Shown one piece after another: positions 1 to 8,054 of a stretch of DNA of 64,000 nt. The stretch is taken from the NCBI GenBank assembly GCA_017303455.1, contig JAFLBM010000013.1, positions 62,001-126,000 on the forward strand. The letters run 5' to 3'. How positions within the stretch are numbered: position 1 is the first letter of the stretch; the number at the start of each line of letters is the position of its first letter. Made by a program: the position numbers and the translations under genes. Below the pieces are notes generated by a model. The model saw nothing but the letters and a program-made list of their open reading frames with translations. It did no database searches and had not been told where the DNA came from. Source of the stretch: Chitinophagales bacterium. Lineage in GTDB: Bacteria; Bacteroidota; Bacteroidia; Chitinophagales; Chitinophagaceae.

Positions 1-110
1 ATAAAATAAAATCCTACTAACAGGAATTATTACCCGCAAAATATGGCAGAATCTTACCGGGTGCAGACAAATACCAGCAGGGAGAACAATCATTCCGGGG
101 AAACCGGGTG

Positions 111-138
111 ATAATAAAAAAGCTGCGGGTGCAGCTTT
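111..138 (-). terminator. Rho-independent terminator of the aminotransferase gene
   Basis: On the minus strand an 8-bp stem (AAAGCTGC / GCAGCTTT) with an ACCC loop is followed by a run of T. It lies about 30 bases past the stop codon of the aminotransferase gene. Read on the plus strand the T tract is short, so the minus direction is favoured. Confidence 0.7.
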
Positions 139-167
139 ACTAAATTATAATATGCTGGTTATCGGTT

Positions 168-1397
168 TTATTTCGCAGTGTCTGCTACAGTGAGCTTTTT
201 ACCGGGTACTTTGCCCGGGTAGAGCTCCAGAGCTTTTTCCAAACAATCCATTGCTGCATTCAGTGCGTCGAGGTTCAATACATAGGCCAGCCGCACTTCA
301 TTTTTACCCAGGCCGGCTGTTCCATAAAAACCAGTGGCAGGAGCCAGCATCACGGTCGCATTATTATAAGAGAAATCTTCCAGTAGCCACTGGCAGAATG
401 TATCGCTGTCATCAATCGGTAACCGGGCTATCGCATAGAAAGCACCACCGGGATTGGGACAGAAAACTCCGGGCATCGCATTCAACCGCTGCACCAGTAA
501 ATTTCTTCTGCGCAGGTACTCTGCTTTTGGCGCATCAAAATAACTGGCGGGCAGATCCACCGCTGCTTCACCCATGATCTGGGCCAGGCCGGGAGGGCTT
601 AATCTTGCCTGTGCAAATTTCATGGCTGCATCATACACTTCTTTATTCTTCGTGACAAATGCACCGAGCCTGGCACCGCAGGCACTGTATCGCTTGGAGA
701 TCGTATCCATCAATACCACATGCTGATCTAATCCGTCCAGGTGCATAGCACTTACATACTCGCCGTCATAGCAAAATTCCCGGTAAGCTTCATCACTGAA
801 GAGGTATAAATTATGTTGGATGCAAATAAGTTTCAGGGCTTCCATTTCTTCGCGGCTGTACAAATAACCCGTTGGATTATTCGGGCTGCAGATAATGATT
901 GCTTTGGTTTTGCTGGTAATTACTTTTTCAAAATCAGCAATCGGGGGCAGGGCGAATCCTGTTTCTATGTTCGAAGTGATGGGTACTACGTTCACACCGA
1001 CTGCACAGGCAAAGCCATTATAGTTGGCATAGAAAGGCTCGGGGATGATCACTTCATCGCCGGGATTCAGGCAGGTGAAGAAGCCAAACATGATCGCTTC
1101 ACTGCCACCTGTGGTAATGAGTATCTGGTCGTGACGGACATCAATGCCCACACTTTTATAGTACTGCACCAGTTTGCGGCGGTAGCTTTCGTTGCCGGCA
1201 CTGTGGCTGTACTCCAGGGTTTTAATATCTGCCTGGCGCACCGCATCCAGAATAGCAGGCGGTGTTTCAATATCCGGCTGGCCGATATTGAGGTGATATA
1301 CTTTCAGTCCTTTCTTCTTGGCGGCCTCAGCGTAGGGCACCAGTTTCCGTATCGGTGAAGCTGGCATCTGCCGGCCACGGGTAGAAATGTTTAGCAT
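168..1397 (-). CDS. Class I/II pyridoxal-phosphate aminotransferase (aspartate aminotransferase-like)
   Basis: A 409-residue cytoplasmic fold-type I aminotransferase, full length for the family. It shows the usual order of motifs: the SPNNPTG substrate/PLP loop near residue 170, SDEAYREF with the PLP-ring aspartate near 203, and the Schiff-base lysine at about K235 in TISKRYSACGARLG. The C-terminal small domain follows. Members of this group transfer amino groups between aspartate, aromatic or branched amino acids and 2-oxo acids; the exact substrate cannot be read from the sequence. The ATG at 1397 sits four bases after a perfect TAnnTTTG -7 box, which supports this start and suggests a leaderless or near-leaderless mRNA. 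The gene stands alone and is divergent from the sigma factor gene. Confidence 0.9.
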   Translation of the reverse strand: MLNISTRGRQMPASPIRKLVPYAEAAKKKGLKVYHLNIGQPDIETPPAILDAVRQADIKTLEYSHSAGNESYRRKLVQYYKSVGIDVRHDQILITTGGSEAIMFGFFTCLNPGDEVIIPEPFYANYNGFACAVGVNVVPITSNIETGFALPPIADFEKVITSKTKAIIICSPNNPTGYLYSREEMEALKLICIQHNLYLFSDEAYREFCYDGEYVSAMHLDGLDQHVVLMDTISKRYSACGARLGAFVTKNKEVYDAAMKFAQARLSPPGLAQIMGEAAVDLPASYFDAPKAEYLRRRNLLVQRLNAMPGVFCPNPGGAFYAIARLPIDDSDTFCQWLLEDFSYNNATVMLAPATGFYGTAGLGKNEVRLAYVLNLDALNAAMDCLEKALELYPGKVPGKKLTVADTAK

Positions 1398-1401
1398 GGG
1401 G

Positions 1402-1409
1402 CAAAGGTA
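1402..1409 (-). promoter_or_regulatory. -7 promoter box of the aminotransferase gene
   Basis: Minus strand TACCTTTG matches the Bacteroidota -7 consensus TAnnTTTG. It ends four bases before the ATG, so transcription should start at or next to the start codon. Confidence 0.6.
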
Positions 1410-1421
1410 AGACGGGAATAG

Positions 1422-1453
1422 TTAATTAGTTAACCGGTTAATGGGTTAATAAG
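1422..1453. repeat. Degenerate octamer tandem repeat
   Basis: Four in-phase octamers, TTAATTAG, TTAACCGG, TTAATGGG and TTAATAAG, follow each other without gaps. A nearly identical array (TTAATTAG, TTTACTGG, TTAATGGG) is found at 56543-56566, also just upstream of a minus-strand gene. This resembles the short tandemly repeated repetitive elements described in other bacteria. Confidence 0.6.
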
Positions 1454-1597
1454 GGGGCCGGTAGCTTGAACTACTCCGCCTGTTATTGCTGATACACAGC
1501 ATAGCTGAAATCTTTGAAATACTTGCAGTCAAGTACTAAGTCAGGTAACAGGTAATATGTGTATGCAGGAGAACCATTCCCATTTTCACGCCCAACC

Positions 1598-1625
1598 ACA
1601 AACTATAAACTACAAACTTCAAACT
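1598..1625. repeat. Degenerate heptamer tandem repeat
   Basis: Four in-phase heptamers: ACAAACT, ATAAACT, ACAAACT, TCAAACT. There is no coding sequence here. Other heptamer arrays with different units occur at 21727-21747 and 22186-22213. Confidence 0.6.
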
Positions 1626-1806
1626 CCCGGATTATCAGCAATTCCACTTAGCATTTTGGCGTGAACTACTGTGTAGTCACTTAATAAGTACTACAAAACA
1701 ATCCTATTTACTTCTATTTTTTTGGGTAACAAGGTTTGGTTTCTTTGTATCAATCCTCCCTGTGAAAGCAAAACCCTATTTGCTTCACCCTTTTAAACCG
1801 AACCTT

Positions 1807-2682
1807 ATGTCAATGCGACAGCTTAAGATCAGCAATGCTATCACCAGCCGTGAATCCCCCAGTCTCGCCAAGTATCTCCAGGAAATCAGTAAACTGCCCA
1901 TGCTTACACCCGATGAGGAAACAGACCTCACCCGCCGCATCAAACAGGGTGATAAAGCCGCTCTTGACAAACTCACCAAAGCCAATCTTCGTTTCGTGGT
2001 TTCTGTAGCCAAGAAATACCAGGGGCAGGGATTACAACTGGCCGACCTCATCAATGAAGGCAATATTGGCCTGATACAGGCCGCCCATCGTTTTGATGAA
2101 ACCCGTGGTTTCAAATTCATTTCATTTGCCGTGTGGTGGATCCGCCAGAGTATTGTGCAGGCGATCACCGATAAATCAAGATTGGTAAGAGTACCGCTCA
2201 ACAAGGTTAACCTCAACAGCCAGTTGCGCCAGGCCCAGTTGGTCATGGAGCAACAGCTGGAAAGGCTTCCTTCTGCTGATGAACTGGCCGAGCAACTACA
2301 GCTACCCGCAAAAGAAGTAGCCGACGGGCTTGGTTGTTTTACCCGGCCTGTCAGCTTAGATGCGCCGGTGCTGGAAGAGGAAGAAGGCAGCCTGCTGGAT
2401 ACGCTGGAAAACCCGGATGCCAATAAGGAGAACGAGGTCTTTGTAAAAGTAGAGTCTTTAAAGACCGAGATCGGCCGCACCCTGGACCAGCTCACCGAAC
2501 GGCAGCGGCAAACACTTTGTTATTTCTTCGGCATCGGTCAGGATCATTCTCTTTCCCTGGATGATATTGCCATGAAATTTGACCTCACCACCGAACGGGT
2601 GCGGCAGATCAAAGACAAGGCCCTGGAAAAATTAAGGGCCCTGCCTAATTTCAATTTATTAAGAACGTATTTGGGGGCTTAG
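1807..2682 (+). CDS. rpoD: RNA polymerase sigma factor, RpoD/SigA family
   Basis: About 290 residues, the short sigma-70 form without region 1.1 that is typical of Bacteroidota. Seen in order: region 1.2 (SLAKYLQEI), region 2 (NLRFVVSVAKKY, DLINEGNIGLIQAA, RFDETRGFKFISFAVWWIRQSI), region 3 (PSADELAEQL) and region 4 (LTERQRQTL and the TTERVRQIKDKALEKLR helix-turn-helix). The family normally begins MRQLKI; that methionine is at 1813, and the in-frame ATG at 1807 is equally possible. An upstream GTG at 1762 would add an atypical extension. Several core positions differ from the near-invariant primary sigma (SFAVWW for SYAVWW, ITDKSRLVRV for LAEQSRIVRL, a divergent region 4), so this may be a secondary RpoD paralogue and the symbol should be read as a family name. 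Confidence 0.85.
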   Translation: MSMRQLKISNAITSRESPSLAKYLQEISKLPMLTPDEETDLTRRIKQGDKAALDKLTKANLRFVVSVAKKYQGQGLQLADLINEGNIGLIQAAHRFDETRGFKFISFAVWWIRQSIVQAITDKSRLVRVPLNKVNLNSQLRQAQLVMEQQLERLPSADELAEQLQLPAKEVADGLGCFTRPVSLDAPVLEEEEGSLLDTLENPDANKENEVFVKVESLKTEIGRTLDQLTERQRQTLCYFFGIGQDHSLSLDDIAMKFDLTTERVRQIKDKALEKLRALPNFNLLRTYLGA

Positions 2683-2705
2683 TGCCCGACAGCTTCATAC
2701 TGCAA

Positions 2706-2740
2706 AACGTGTCTGACACTTTATAGGTGTCTGACACGTT
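2706..2740. repeat. REP-like double palindrome hairpin
   Basis: Two direct copies of the odd palindrome GTGTCTGACAC (2709-2719 and 2727-2737) are separated by TTTATAG. Together with flanking AAC and GTT they form a 14-bp stem with one T-T mismatch and a 7-base loop. There is no T tract after it, so it is not a classical terminator, although it lies 24 bases past the sigma factor stop codon. The form resembles REP/BIME units. Confidence 0.6.
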
Positions 2741-2768
2741 CCCTAATTTATCATTGCTGTGATATGTA

Positions 2769-2776
2769 TATTTTTG
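2769..2776 (+). promoter_or_regulatory. -7 promoter box of the DUF4256 gene
   Basis: TATTTTTG matches TAnnTTTG and lies 45 bases before the ATG at 2822. No TTG at the usual -33 distance was found, so this remains tentative. Confidence 0.4.
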
Positions 2777-2821
2777 TTCTTTGCAACAAACCCGATTTTT
2801 AGCAAATCAAAATAATATATC

Positions 2822-3391
2822 ATGGCGGCCAACAATAAAAAGAAACTATCAGCAGCACAACAAAAAGAGCTACTCAGTGTCTTACAAACCCGGTTTGAAA
2901 AAAATATGAACCGCCATAAAGGGCTTGACTGGGCTAAGCTGCAATCTAAACTGGAAAAGAATGAGGCGAAACTCTGGTCGCTGGATGAAATGGAAAGCAC
3001 CGGTGGCGAACCCGATGTCGTAGGATTTGATAAAAAGACGGGGGAGTATATCTTTTATGATTGCTCACCCGAAAGCCCTGCCGGACGACGTAGTGTTTGC
3101 TATGATCAGGAGGCACTGGAGAAAAGGAAAGAGAATAAACCCAGGAACAGTGCGATGAGGATGGCGGCTGATATGGGCATTGAGCTTTTAACAGAAGAGC
3201 AATACCGGGAATTGCAGCAATCCGGAAAGTATGATACAAAAACATCGAGCTGGATCGTTACGCCCCCTACCATCCGGAAACTGGGTGGTGCCATTTTTGC
3301 TGATTACCGCTACGGCACCATCTTCGTCTATCACAATGGTGCAGAATCGTATTATGCGGCCCGGGGATTTCGTGGCTCGCTGAGGGTGTAA
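2822..3391 (+). CDS. DUF4256 family protein
   Basis: A 189-residue soluble protein with no signal peptide or membrane segment. It matches what I know of the DUF4256 family: a basic N-terminus, QKELLSVLQTRFEKNMNRH, then GGEPDVVG with IFYDCSPESPAGRRSVCYD, and a C-terminal RGFRGSLRV. The function of the family is unknown to me. It is a single gene between the sigma factor gene and a protease-like gene. Confidence 0.8.
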   Translation: MAANNKKKLSAAQQKELLSVLQTRFEKNMNRHKGLDWAKLQSKLEKNEAKLWSLDEMESTGGEPDVVGFDKKTGEYIFYDCSPESPAGRRSVCYDQEALEKRKENKPRNSAMRMAADMGIELLTEEQYRELQQSGKYDTKTSSWIVTPPTIRKLGGAIFADYRYGTIFVYHNGAESYYAARGFRGSLRV

Positions 3392-3550
3392 GTAGTACCC
3401 AGTAGCATTTACTTTTACTGATGTAAGAAACCGACAGCAGCCTCCTGCCTGCTATTACCCGGTTGTCCATTGCCAAGGGCACACAACCCCTCATCATAAT
3501 TCAACTGCAATTACCTTCCTGGTTGAGTAAATTGGAGTAAACACTGCATC

Positions 3551-5245
3551 ATGAAAAAGATACCTGCCTTGCTGCTGGCTACTGTTTTGTCACTGGCTGT
3601 CTTTTCACAAACCGGACACGGAGAATTAATACCCGCCCGCCAGCCCGTTAAAGAGCTTACGGCTGCCGACTGGCAGGCTGATCTTCGTTTTTTACAGCAG
3701 ACCGTGCACAAGGAGTATGCTTTTCTCTTCAAAAATATATCAGCCACACAGTTTGACGCATCGGTGGAGCAACTCTATAAAGAAATGCCATCAATGCAGG
3801 AGCATGAACGGCTGGCAGGCCTGGCAAGAATAGTGGCCTCGTTCAAATACGGGCATACCGATATTGGCTGGAGAGAATCACCTGTGAAATATCATGTGGC
3901 ACCGCTTAATTTTTACTGGTTCAGTGATGGTGTATACGTGGAAGGAACAAATAAAGATCACGCCGCTGTACTGGGAGCTAAATTGCTGAAAGTGGAAGGC
4001 GTGCCGGTGCAGCAGGCATTGGCTTCGCTGAAATGGTTAGTGCCTGCGGAAAATGACCAGTACTATAAAGGGTATGGACTGGATTTCCTGGCCATACCGG
4101 AAGCCCTGCATGCACAAAAAGTAGCCAAAGCGTTGAAGAACACAATCAGTTATACCTTTGAAAAGGAGGGGAAGACTTTTGACTATACTATCACTGCATT
4201 GGATGCTTTCCGCTTACCAAGAAGCTATGGTTTTATAAGGAAAGGTTCGGGCTGGCTGACAGTAAGAGATACCAGCTTTACACCTAACTACCTGAAAAAC
4301 CTGGAGAATATTTATTACTACGAATACCTGCCGGCTTCAAAAACAGTCTATGTCCGTCAGAGCCAGGTACAGGATGATCCGAAAGAAGCGATCCCTGCTT
4401 TTTATAAAAAAGTATTTGCTTTCATCGAACAGAACGATGTGGAGAAATTAGTGCTGGATGTACGACTGAATGGAGGAGGTAATAATTATAAGAACAAACC
4501 TGTTGTTACCGGTATCATAGAAAGTAAAAAGATCAACAAACCCGGTAAATTATTTGTGATTATCGGACGGAGAACATTTTCTGCCTGCCAGAACCTGGTG
4601 AATGAACTCAGCAACTATACCAATGCCTTATTTGTGGGTGAGCCCACAGCAGAGAATGTCAATTTTTATGGTGATAACCGCCGGGTGGAATTGCCGAATA
4701 CCAAAACACCCGTCTTTCTTTCTTTTGCCTGGTGGCAGGATAAACCCCAATGGGAAAATGCTCCCTGGCTGGCACCACATGTAGCGGTGGATATGAGTTT
4801 TGCGGATTACCGCAGCAATAAAGACCCGATGCTGGAAACCTGTTTGAATTTTTCAGCAAACGATGTGGTCATCGATCCCATTGGTAAGTTAAGAGACTTA
4901 TTCATGGCCGGTAAACTTGATGAAGTGGAATCCATTGCCACTGCGATGGTGGCCGATCCCAAATACCGCTATATGAATTTTGAAGACCGGTTCAATAAAG
5001 CGGGTTATGATATGCTGAATGGTAAACAAACTGACGGGGCACTGTTCATTTTTAAGCTGAACACAAAACTCTATCCTCAGTCTGCCAATGCCTGGGACAG
5101 TTATGGAGAAGCTTTATGGAAAGCAAAACAAATTGATAAAGCAATTGAGTCGTATAATAAAGCTATTGCCTTAGATCCCGCAGGTGTTACGGGTGAAAAT
5201 GCCAGGAGTATGCTGAAGCAGATCAAAGCAGAAAAGGGGAACTGA
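3551..5245 (+). CDS. Exported S41 family peptidase-like protein with C-terminal TPR
   Basis: 564 residues beginning with a signal peptide (MKKIPALLLATVLSLAVFSQ). The middle region has the S41 (C-terminal processing peptidase-like) pattern: LVLDVRLNGGGNN near residue 300 and the nucleophile region RRTFSACQNL with S344, followed by FVGEPTAEN. The last 75 residues form a TPR-like helical pair (ANAWDSYGEALWKAKQIDKAIESYNKAIALDP). No PDZ domain is evident. Likely periplasmic or surface-exposed; whether it is an active protease is inference. It is a monocistronic plus-strand gene, convergent with the small gene that follows. Confidence 0.8.
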   Translation: MKKIPALLLATVLSLAVFSQTGHGELIPARQPVKELTAADWQADLRFLQQTVHKEYAFLFKNISATQFDASVEQLYKEMPSMQEHERLAGLARIVASFKYGHTDIGWRESPVKYHVAPLNFYWFSDGVYVEGTNKDHAAVLGAKLLKVEGVPVQQALASLKWLVPAENDQYYKGYGLDFLAIPEALHAQKVAKALKNTISYTFEKEGKTFDYTITALDAFRLPRSYGFIRKGSGWLTVRDTSFTPNYLKNLENIYYYEYLPASKTVYVRQSQVQDDPKEAIPAFYKKVFAFIEQNDVEKLVLDVRLNGGGNNYKNKPVVTGIIESKKINKPGKLFVIIGRRTFSACQNLVNELSNYTNALFVGEPTAENVNFYGDNRRVELPNTKTPVFLSFAWWQDKPQWENAPWLAPHVAVDMSFADYRSNKDPMLETCLNFSANDVVIDPIGKLRDLFMAGKLDEVESIATAMVADPKYRYMNFEDRFNKAGYDMLNGKQTDGALFIFKLNTKLYPQSANAWDSYGEALWKAKQIDKAIESYNKAIALDPAGVTGENARSMLKQIKAEKGN

Positions 5246-5255
5246 GGATGCCGGG

Positions 5256-5426
5256 TTATTTCGTGATCTCATCTGTATCGATATCACCTTCTTCATCTTT
5301 TGATTTAGGATAATCATCGTTGAGCTGCCGCTTAAATGCTCTCTCATCCCGGATATTACTCCAGACCAGGAAGATAATGAGGCCGAGGCCGATTGCACCC
5401 ACAATGATAAGGACTGCCAGGTTCAT
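5256..5426 (-). CDS. Small one-helix membrane protein
   Basis: A 56-residue protein: a short N-terminus, one hydrophobic helix (LAVLIIVGAIGLGLIIFLVW), then an acidic cytoplasmic tail ending KDEEGDIDTDEITK. The methionine at 5426 puts the helix directly at the N-terminus; a start at 5462 would add 12 residues of poor quality. Small proteins of this form are frequent in Chitinophagaceae; the function is unknown. Confidence 0.7.
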   Translation of the reverse strand: MNLAVLIIVGAIGLGLIIFLVWSNIRDERAFKRQLNDDYPKSKDEEGDIDTDEITK

Positions 5427-5563
5427 ATTGCTAAAGGTAAACCGAACTCCGGGTGACACCATATTAAGTTTTTGAAAACCGGAAGCCGGATGTTTTTAGG
5501 CAAGTCAACCCGGCAAACAGCTATTTCTGCTATCTTTAGTTCTATTCTTTCAACACAAACCGT

Positions 5564-6337
5564 ATGCAAAAAACAATACTTGTCGTTTTACTCATCTTTT
5601 TTTCCCGGTTGGTAATGGCCCAGGAAGTGGAGTACAAAAAAGGCATGATCAAAGTGGATGGGAAGGATTATGTAAAACTGGAAATAACCAAGCAGAATTT
5701 CGGCCTTACCAAATTTTTTGAAGTGTTCTCACTATCCGGTGAAAAACTGATCATTGCAGCACCGGCTACAGAATTTGATGCGGATAAAAATGATAACTCC
5801 AATCTTTACTACCGGCTTACTTTTTTAACGGCTAACCAGGTGGGGATTTTCAAAGTAGCTTCCCTGGGACAGGAAAAATCATTTGCCAAATTGATCGGCA
5901 GCAGCGGTATTATAATCAACGATAAAGCAGATGAAGCTAAGGTAAAAGAGTTTATCGCTGCCAAAGGCGTTACACCAAGGCTGCTGGTCAACTATACACA
6001 AGTGGCCCGTGATAAAAGATGGCCGGTTTCACTGAAAGCCGACAAGACCATTGAGCAGAATGCAAAGATCATCGGAAGTTTCAAACCTACCGGTTCGCAA
6101 AACGGGCTCGACAGTTATGAATTTCTATTGCCCTCCGGTGTGGTGATTGCAAAGGTTTCTTTTACCGGTGGTAATAATGCCCAGAATATGGATGTCTTTA
6201 CTGCTAAAGATAATTCGCAACGGCCGGTGCCACTTCCCCAAAAAGATAAGATATTATTAGCGGATGCCAGCATCGACAAGAACCAGTTCACACTTAAAAG
6301 AGTCGCCCAATGGCTCATCGATAATCAATACCTCTAA
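5564..6337 (+). CDS. Exported protein of unknown function
   Basis: 257 residues with a clear signal peptide ([20 protein letters not shown]). The mature part is predicted mixed alpha/beta with no cysteine and no motif I recognise. TATCTTTA at 5531-5538 is a one-mismatch -7 box. The next reading frame, a deleted esterase gene, starts 19 bases after its stop, so the two may have been co-transcribed. Confidence 0.7.
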   Translation: MQKTILVVLLIFFSRLVMAQEVEYKKGMIKVDGKDYVKLEITKQNFGLTKFFEVFSLSGEKLIIAAPATEFDADKNDNSNLYYRLTFLTANQVGIFKVASLGQEKSFAKLIGSSGIIINDKADEAKVKEFIAAKGVTPRLLVNYTQVARDKRWPVSLKADKTIEQNAKIIGSFKPTGSQNGLDSYEFLLPSGVVIAKVSFTGGNNAQNMDVFTAKDNSQRPVPLPQKDKILLADASIDKNQFTLKRVAQWLIDNQYL

Positions 6338-6356
6338 TCAATCGTTCTTAGTTAGT

Positions 6357-6722
6357 ATGAAAAAGATCATTGCCGTATTAATTGTTTCCGCTTTTTCCTG
6401 TTCTTTATTAGCGAATATCAGCCTGCCGAAAATTTTCGGCGGCAATATGGTATTGCAGCGGGATAAACCTGTCCGCATCTGGGGATGGGCGGCTCCAGGG
6501 GAAAATGTAACGCTGCAATTCAACCAGCAGAAAAAAAATACAAAGGCGGATAAAGCAGGCAAATGGCAAATCCTGTTAGCACCGGTAGCAGTAAGATATA
6601 ACTGGACCAATGATGCTTCAGAAGGCAATTTATTCAATAAGGAAATGTTACCGGCAGCACCCTTCCGTACAGATAACTGGGATGGAGTGACTATTAAGAA
6701 CAGGTATATCGTCAACCAGTAA
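6357..6722 (+). pseudogene. Internally deleted sialate O-acetylesterase (9-O-acetylesterase) gene
   Basis: The frame encodes 121 residues. It has a signal peptide, then the family's typical N-terminal beta domain ([27 protein letters not shown], shortened here to [16 protein letters not shown]), and then jumps directly into the family's C-terminal end ([33 protein letters not shown]). Intact family members are about 600-700 residues; here roughly 500 residues with the whole SGNH catalytic domain are missing, but the reading frame is kept. The junction lies near 6575-6600. A short hybrid secreted protein could still be made, but it cannot be an esterase. Confidence 0.75.
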
Positions 6723-6775
6723 GGAATTTGGTCTTCCCCGGTGCATTTATCGTTTGTTATAATAAAGCATGAAAA

Positions 6776-7420
6776 GTGAGTAGTAATAAAGAGGCGGCTT
6801 CTTACACTCTGAAACAGGAGGTGGTGCATAGCATGATCCATGCATTCGGGATATTGTTTGGTATTATCAGTATCCCGGTTTTAACCGCCCTGGCTGCTAA
6901 AAATGCCAATGTACAGGGAATCGTTGGTGCCAGCATCTATGGATTTTGCTTCCTGATGTTATTTACGTTTTCAACATTGTATCATGGTATTCAACATCCG
7001 CAGGTGAAGCGAACGCTGGAAATATTTGATCATATCAGTATTTATTTCTTGATAGCAGGTACTTATACTCCTTTCCTCCTGATCTTTCTTTTTGATGGTT
7101 TCGGTATCACTTTGTTAGCTGTTTTATGGGGATTGACATTGCTGGGTATCTTCTTTAAGATCTTTTTTACCGGATGATTTGATATTGTTTCCGTGATCAT
7201 CTATTTACTGATGGGATGGATCATGGTGGTGGGTGGCCGGCGTTTTTTTAGGGAGGTACCTTCTGATGTGTTGCTATTTCTCCTGATCGGAGGTGTTCTG
7301 TACAGTGTCGGTGTAATTTTTTATTTAAAAAAGGGGTTTGGCTGGCATCATGCTGTATGGCATTTTTTTGTACTGGTGGCGGCTGTTTGTCATTATGTAG
7401 CCGTCTTATTAGCCGTTTGA
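6776..7420 (+). pseudogene. Hemolysin III / PAQR-family membrane protein gene with an in-frame stop
   Basis: Two frames in the same phase together make a complete protein of about 214 residues, the normal size for the YqfA/hemolysin III family. The N-terminal part has LKQEVVHSMIHAFGILFG and the ser/his motif STLYHGIQHP; the C-terminal part has the conserved HHAVWHFFVLVAAVCHY. A TGA at 7175-7177 (codon 134) separates them in FFTG-stop-FDIVS, where relatives usually have arginine, so one CGA to TGA change explains it. The only start in frame is a GTG at 6776; an ATG at 6769 in another frame reads only four codons. It could be a real nonsense mutation or a sequence error. Confidence 0.75.
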
Positions 7421-7430
7421 TATTCCTTTG

Positions 7431-8051
7431 TTAAAGCAGGTCATTCTCAAGGGCAAAACGAACCAGCATGGCTGTATTCTTTACATTCAGTTTGGCGTGT
7501 AAATTTTTCCGGTGACTTTCCACCGTATCAACACTGATGAAAAGTTTTTCAGCGATCTGCATATTGGTCAGACCTTCTGCTACGGCGGCCAGCACTTCTT
7601 TTTCTCTTTTTGTTAGCGGCGGAATGCTGTTCAGTTGTTCTGTGCCTGATTTCAAAGCCTGCCCGGCATCAAAACTCAGGTATGTTTTTCCTTTCACCAC
7701 AATTTTTATGGCTTCAATGATCTCCTGGCGCCCCGCATTCTTTAATAAATAACCGCTGGCCCCGCTTTCCATCATCTTGCGGATATAAGTGCCCTGGTTA
7801 AATGTACTTAAAGCCAGTACCATGATGCCGGGATAGTTTTTTTTAATGAGTTTGCACAGGTCCACTCCGTTCATATCCGGCAGGCTAATATCCATCAGTA
7901 TCACATCGGCTGTATGGTTGCTGAAATACTGTAAGCAGTTAGCCGCATTGCTGGCATAGCCGGCCATTTCAATATCTTTTTCTTTTTGTAGTAAGGAATA
8001 AATTCCCTCAATAACTACTGCATGATCATCTACTATATAAACCTTTATCAT
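7431..8051 (-). CDS. LuxR/NarL-type response regulator
   Basis: 206 residues. The N-terminal receiver domain has the acidic pair VDD at residues 7-9, phospho-acceptor D54 in ILMDISLP, and K104 in GYLLKN. The C-terminal LuxR helix-turn-helix spans about 143-203 (LTKREKEVLAAVAEGLTNMQ, ISVDTVESHRKNLHAKLNV). It lies three bases downstream of the histidine kinase gene on the same strand, so the two are co-transcribed and this is almost surely the kinase's partner. Target genes are unknown. Confidence 0.9.
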   Translation of the reverse strand: MIKVYIVDDHAVVIEGIYSLLQKEKDIEMAGYASNAANCLQYFSNHTADVILMDISLPDMNGVDLCKLIKKNYPGIMVLALSTFNQGTYIRKMMESGASGYLLKNAGRQEIIEAIKIVVKGKTYLSFDAGQALKSGTEQLNSIPPLTKREKEVLAAVAEGLTNMQIAEKLFISVDTVESHRKNLHAKLNVKNTAMLVRFALENDLL

Positions 8052-8054
8052 TTG

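Larger units (their letters stand above)
1398..1806. other. Intergenic region between divergent genes
   Basis: About 400 bases with no credible gene. It holds the -7 box of the aminotransferase gene, an octamer tandem array at 1422-1453, a heptamer tandem array at 1598-1625, and the presumed promoter of the sigma factor gene. A loose -7 candidate for the latter is TTTCTTTG at 1740-1747 (one mismatch). I see no operator-like dyad or RNA gene. Confidence 0.6.

Noticed and set aside
813..1358. A 181-residue frame opposite the aminotransferase
   Set aside because: The aminotransferase motifs are unambiguous on the minus strand.
1785..2495. A 236-residue antisense frame opposite the sigma factor gene
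   Set aside because: The sigma factor is certain on the plus strand; the antisense text is Ser/Leu-rich without any motif.
7142..7200. Frameshift in the hemolysin III gene
   Set aside because: The two parts are in the same phase, so the break is a nonsense codon and not a frameshift.
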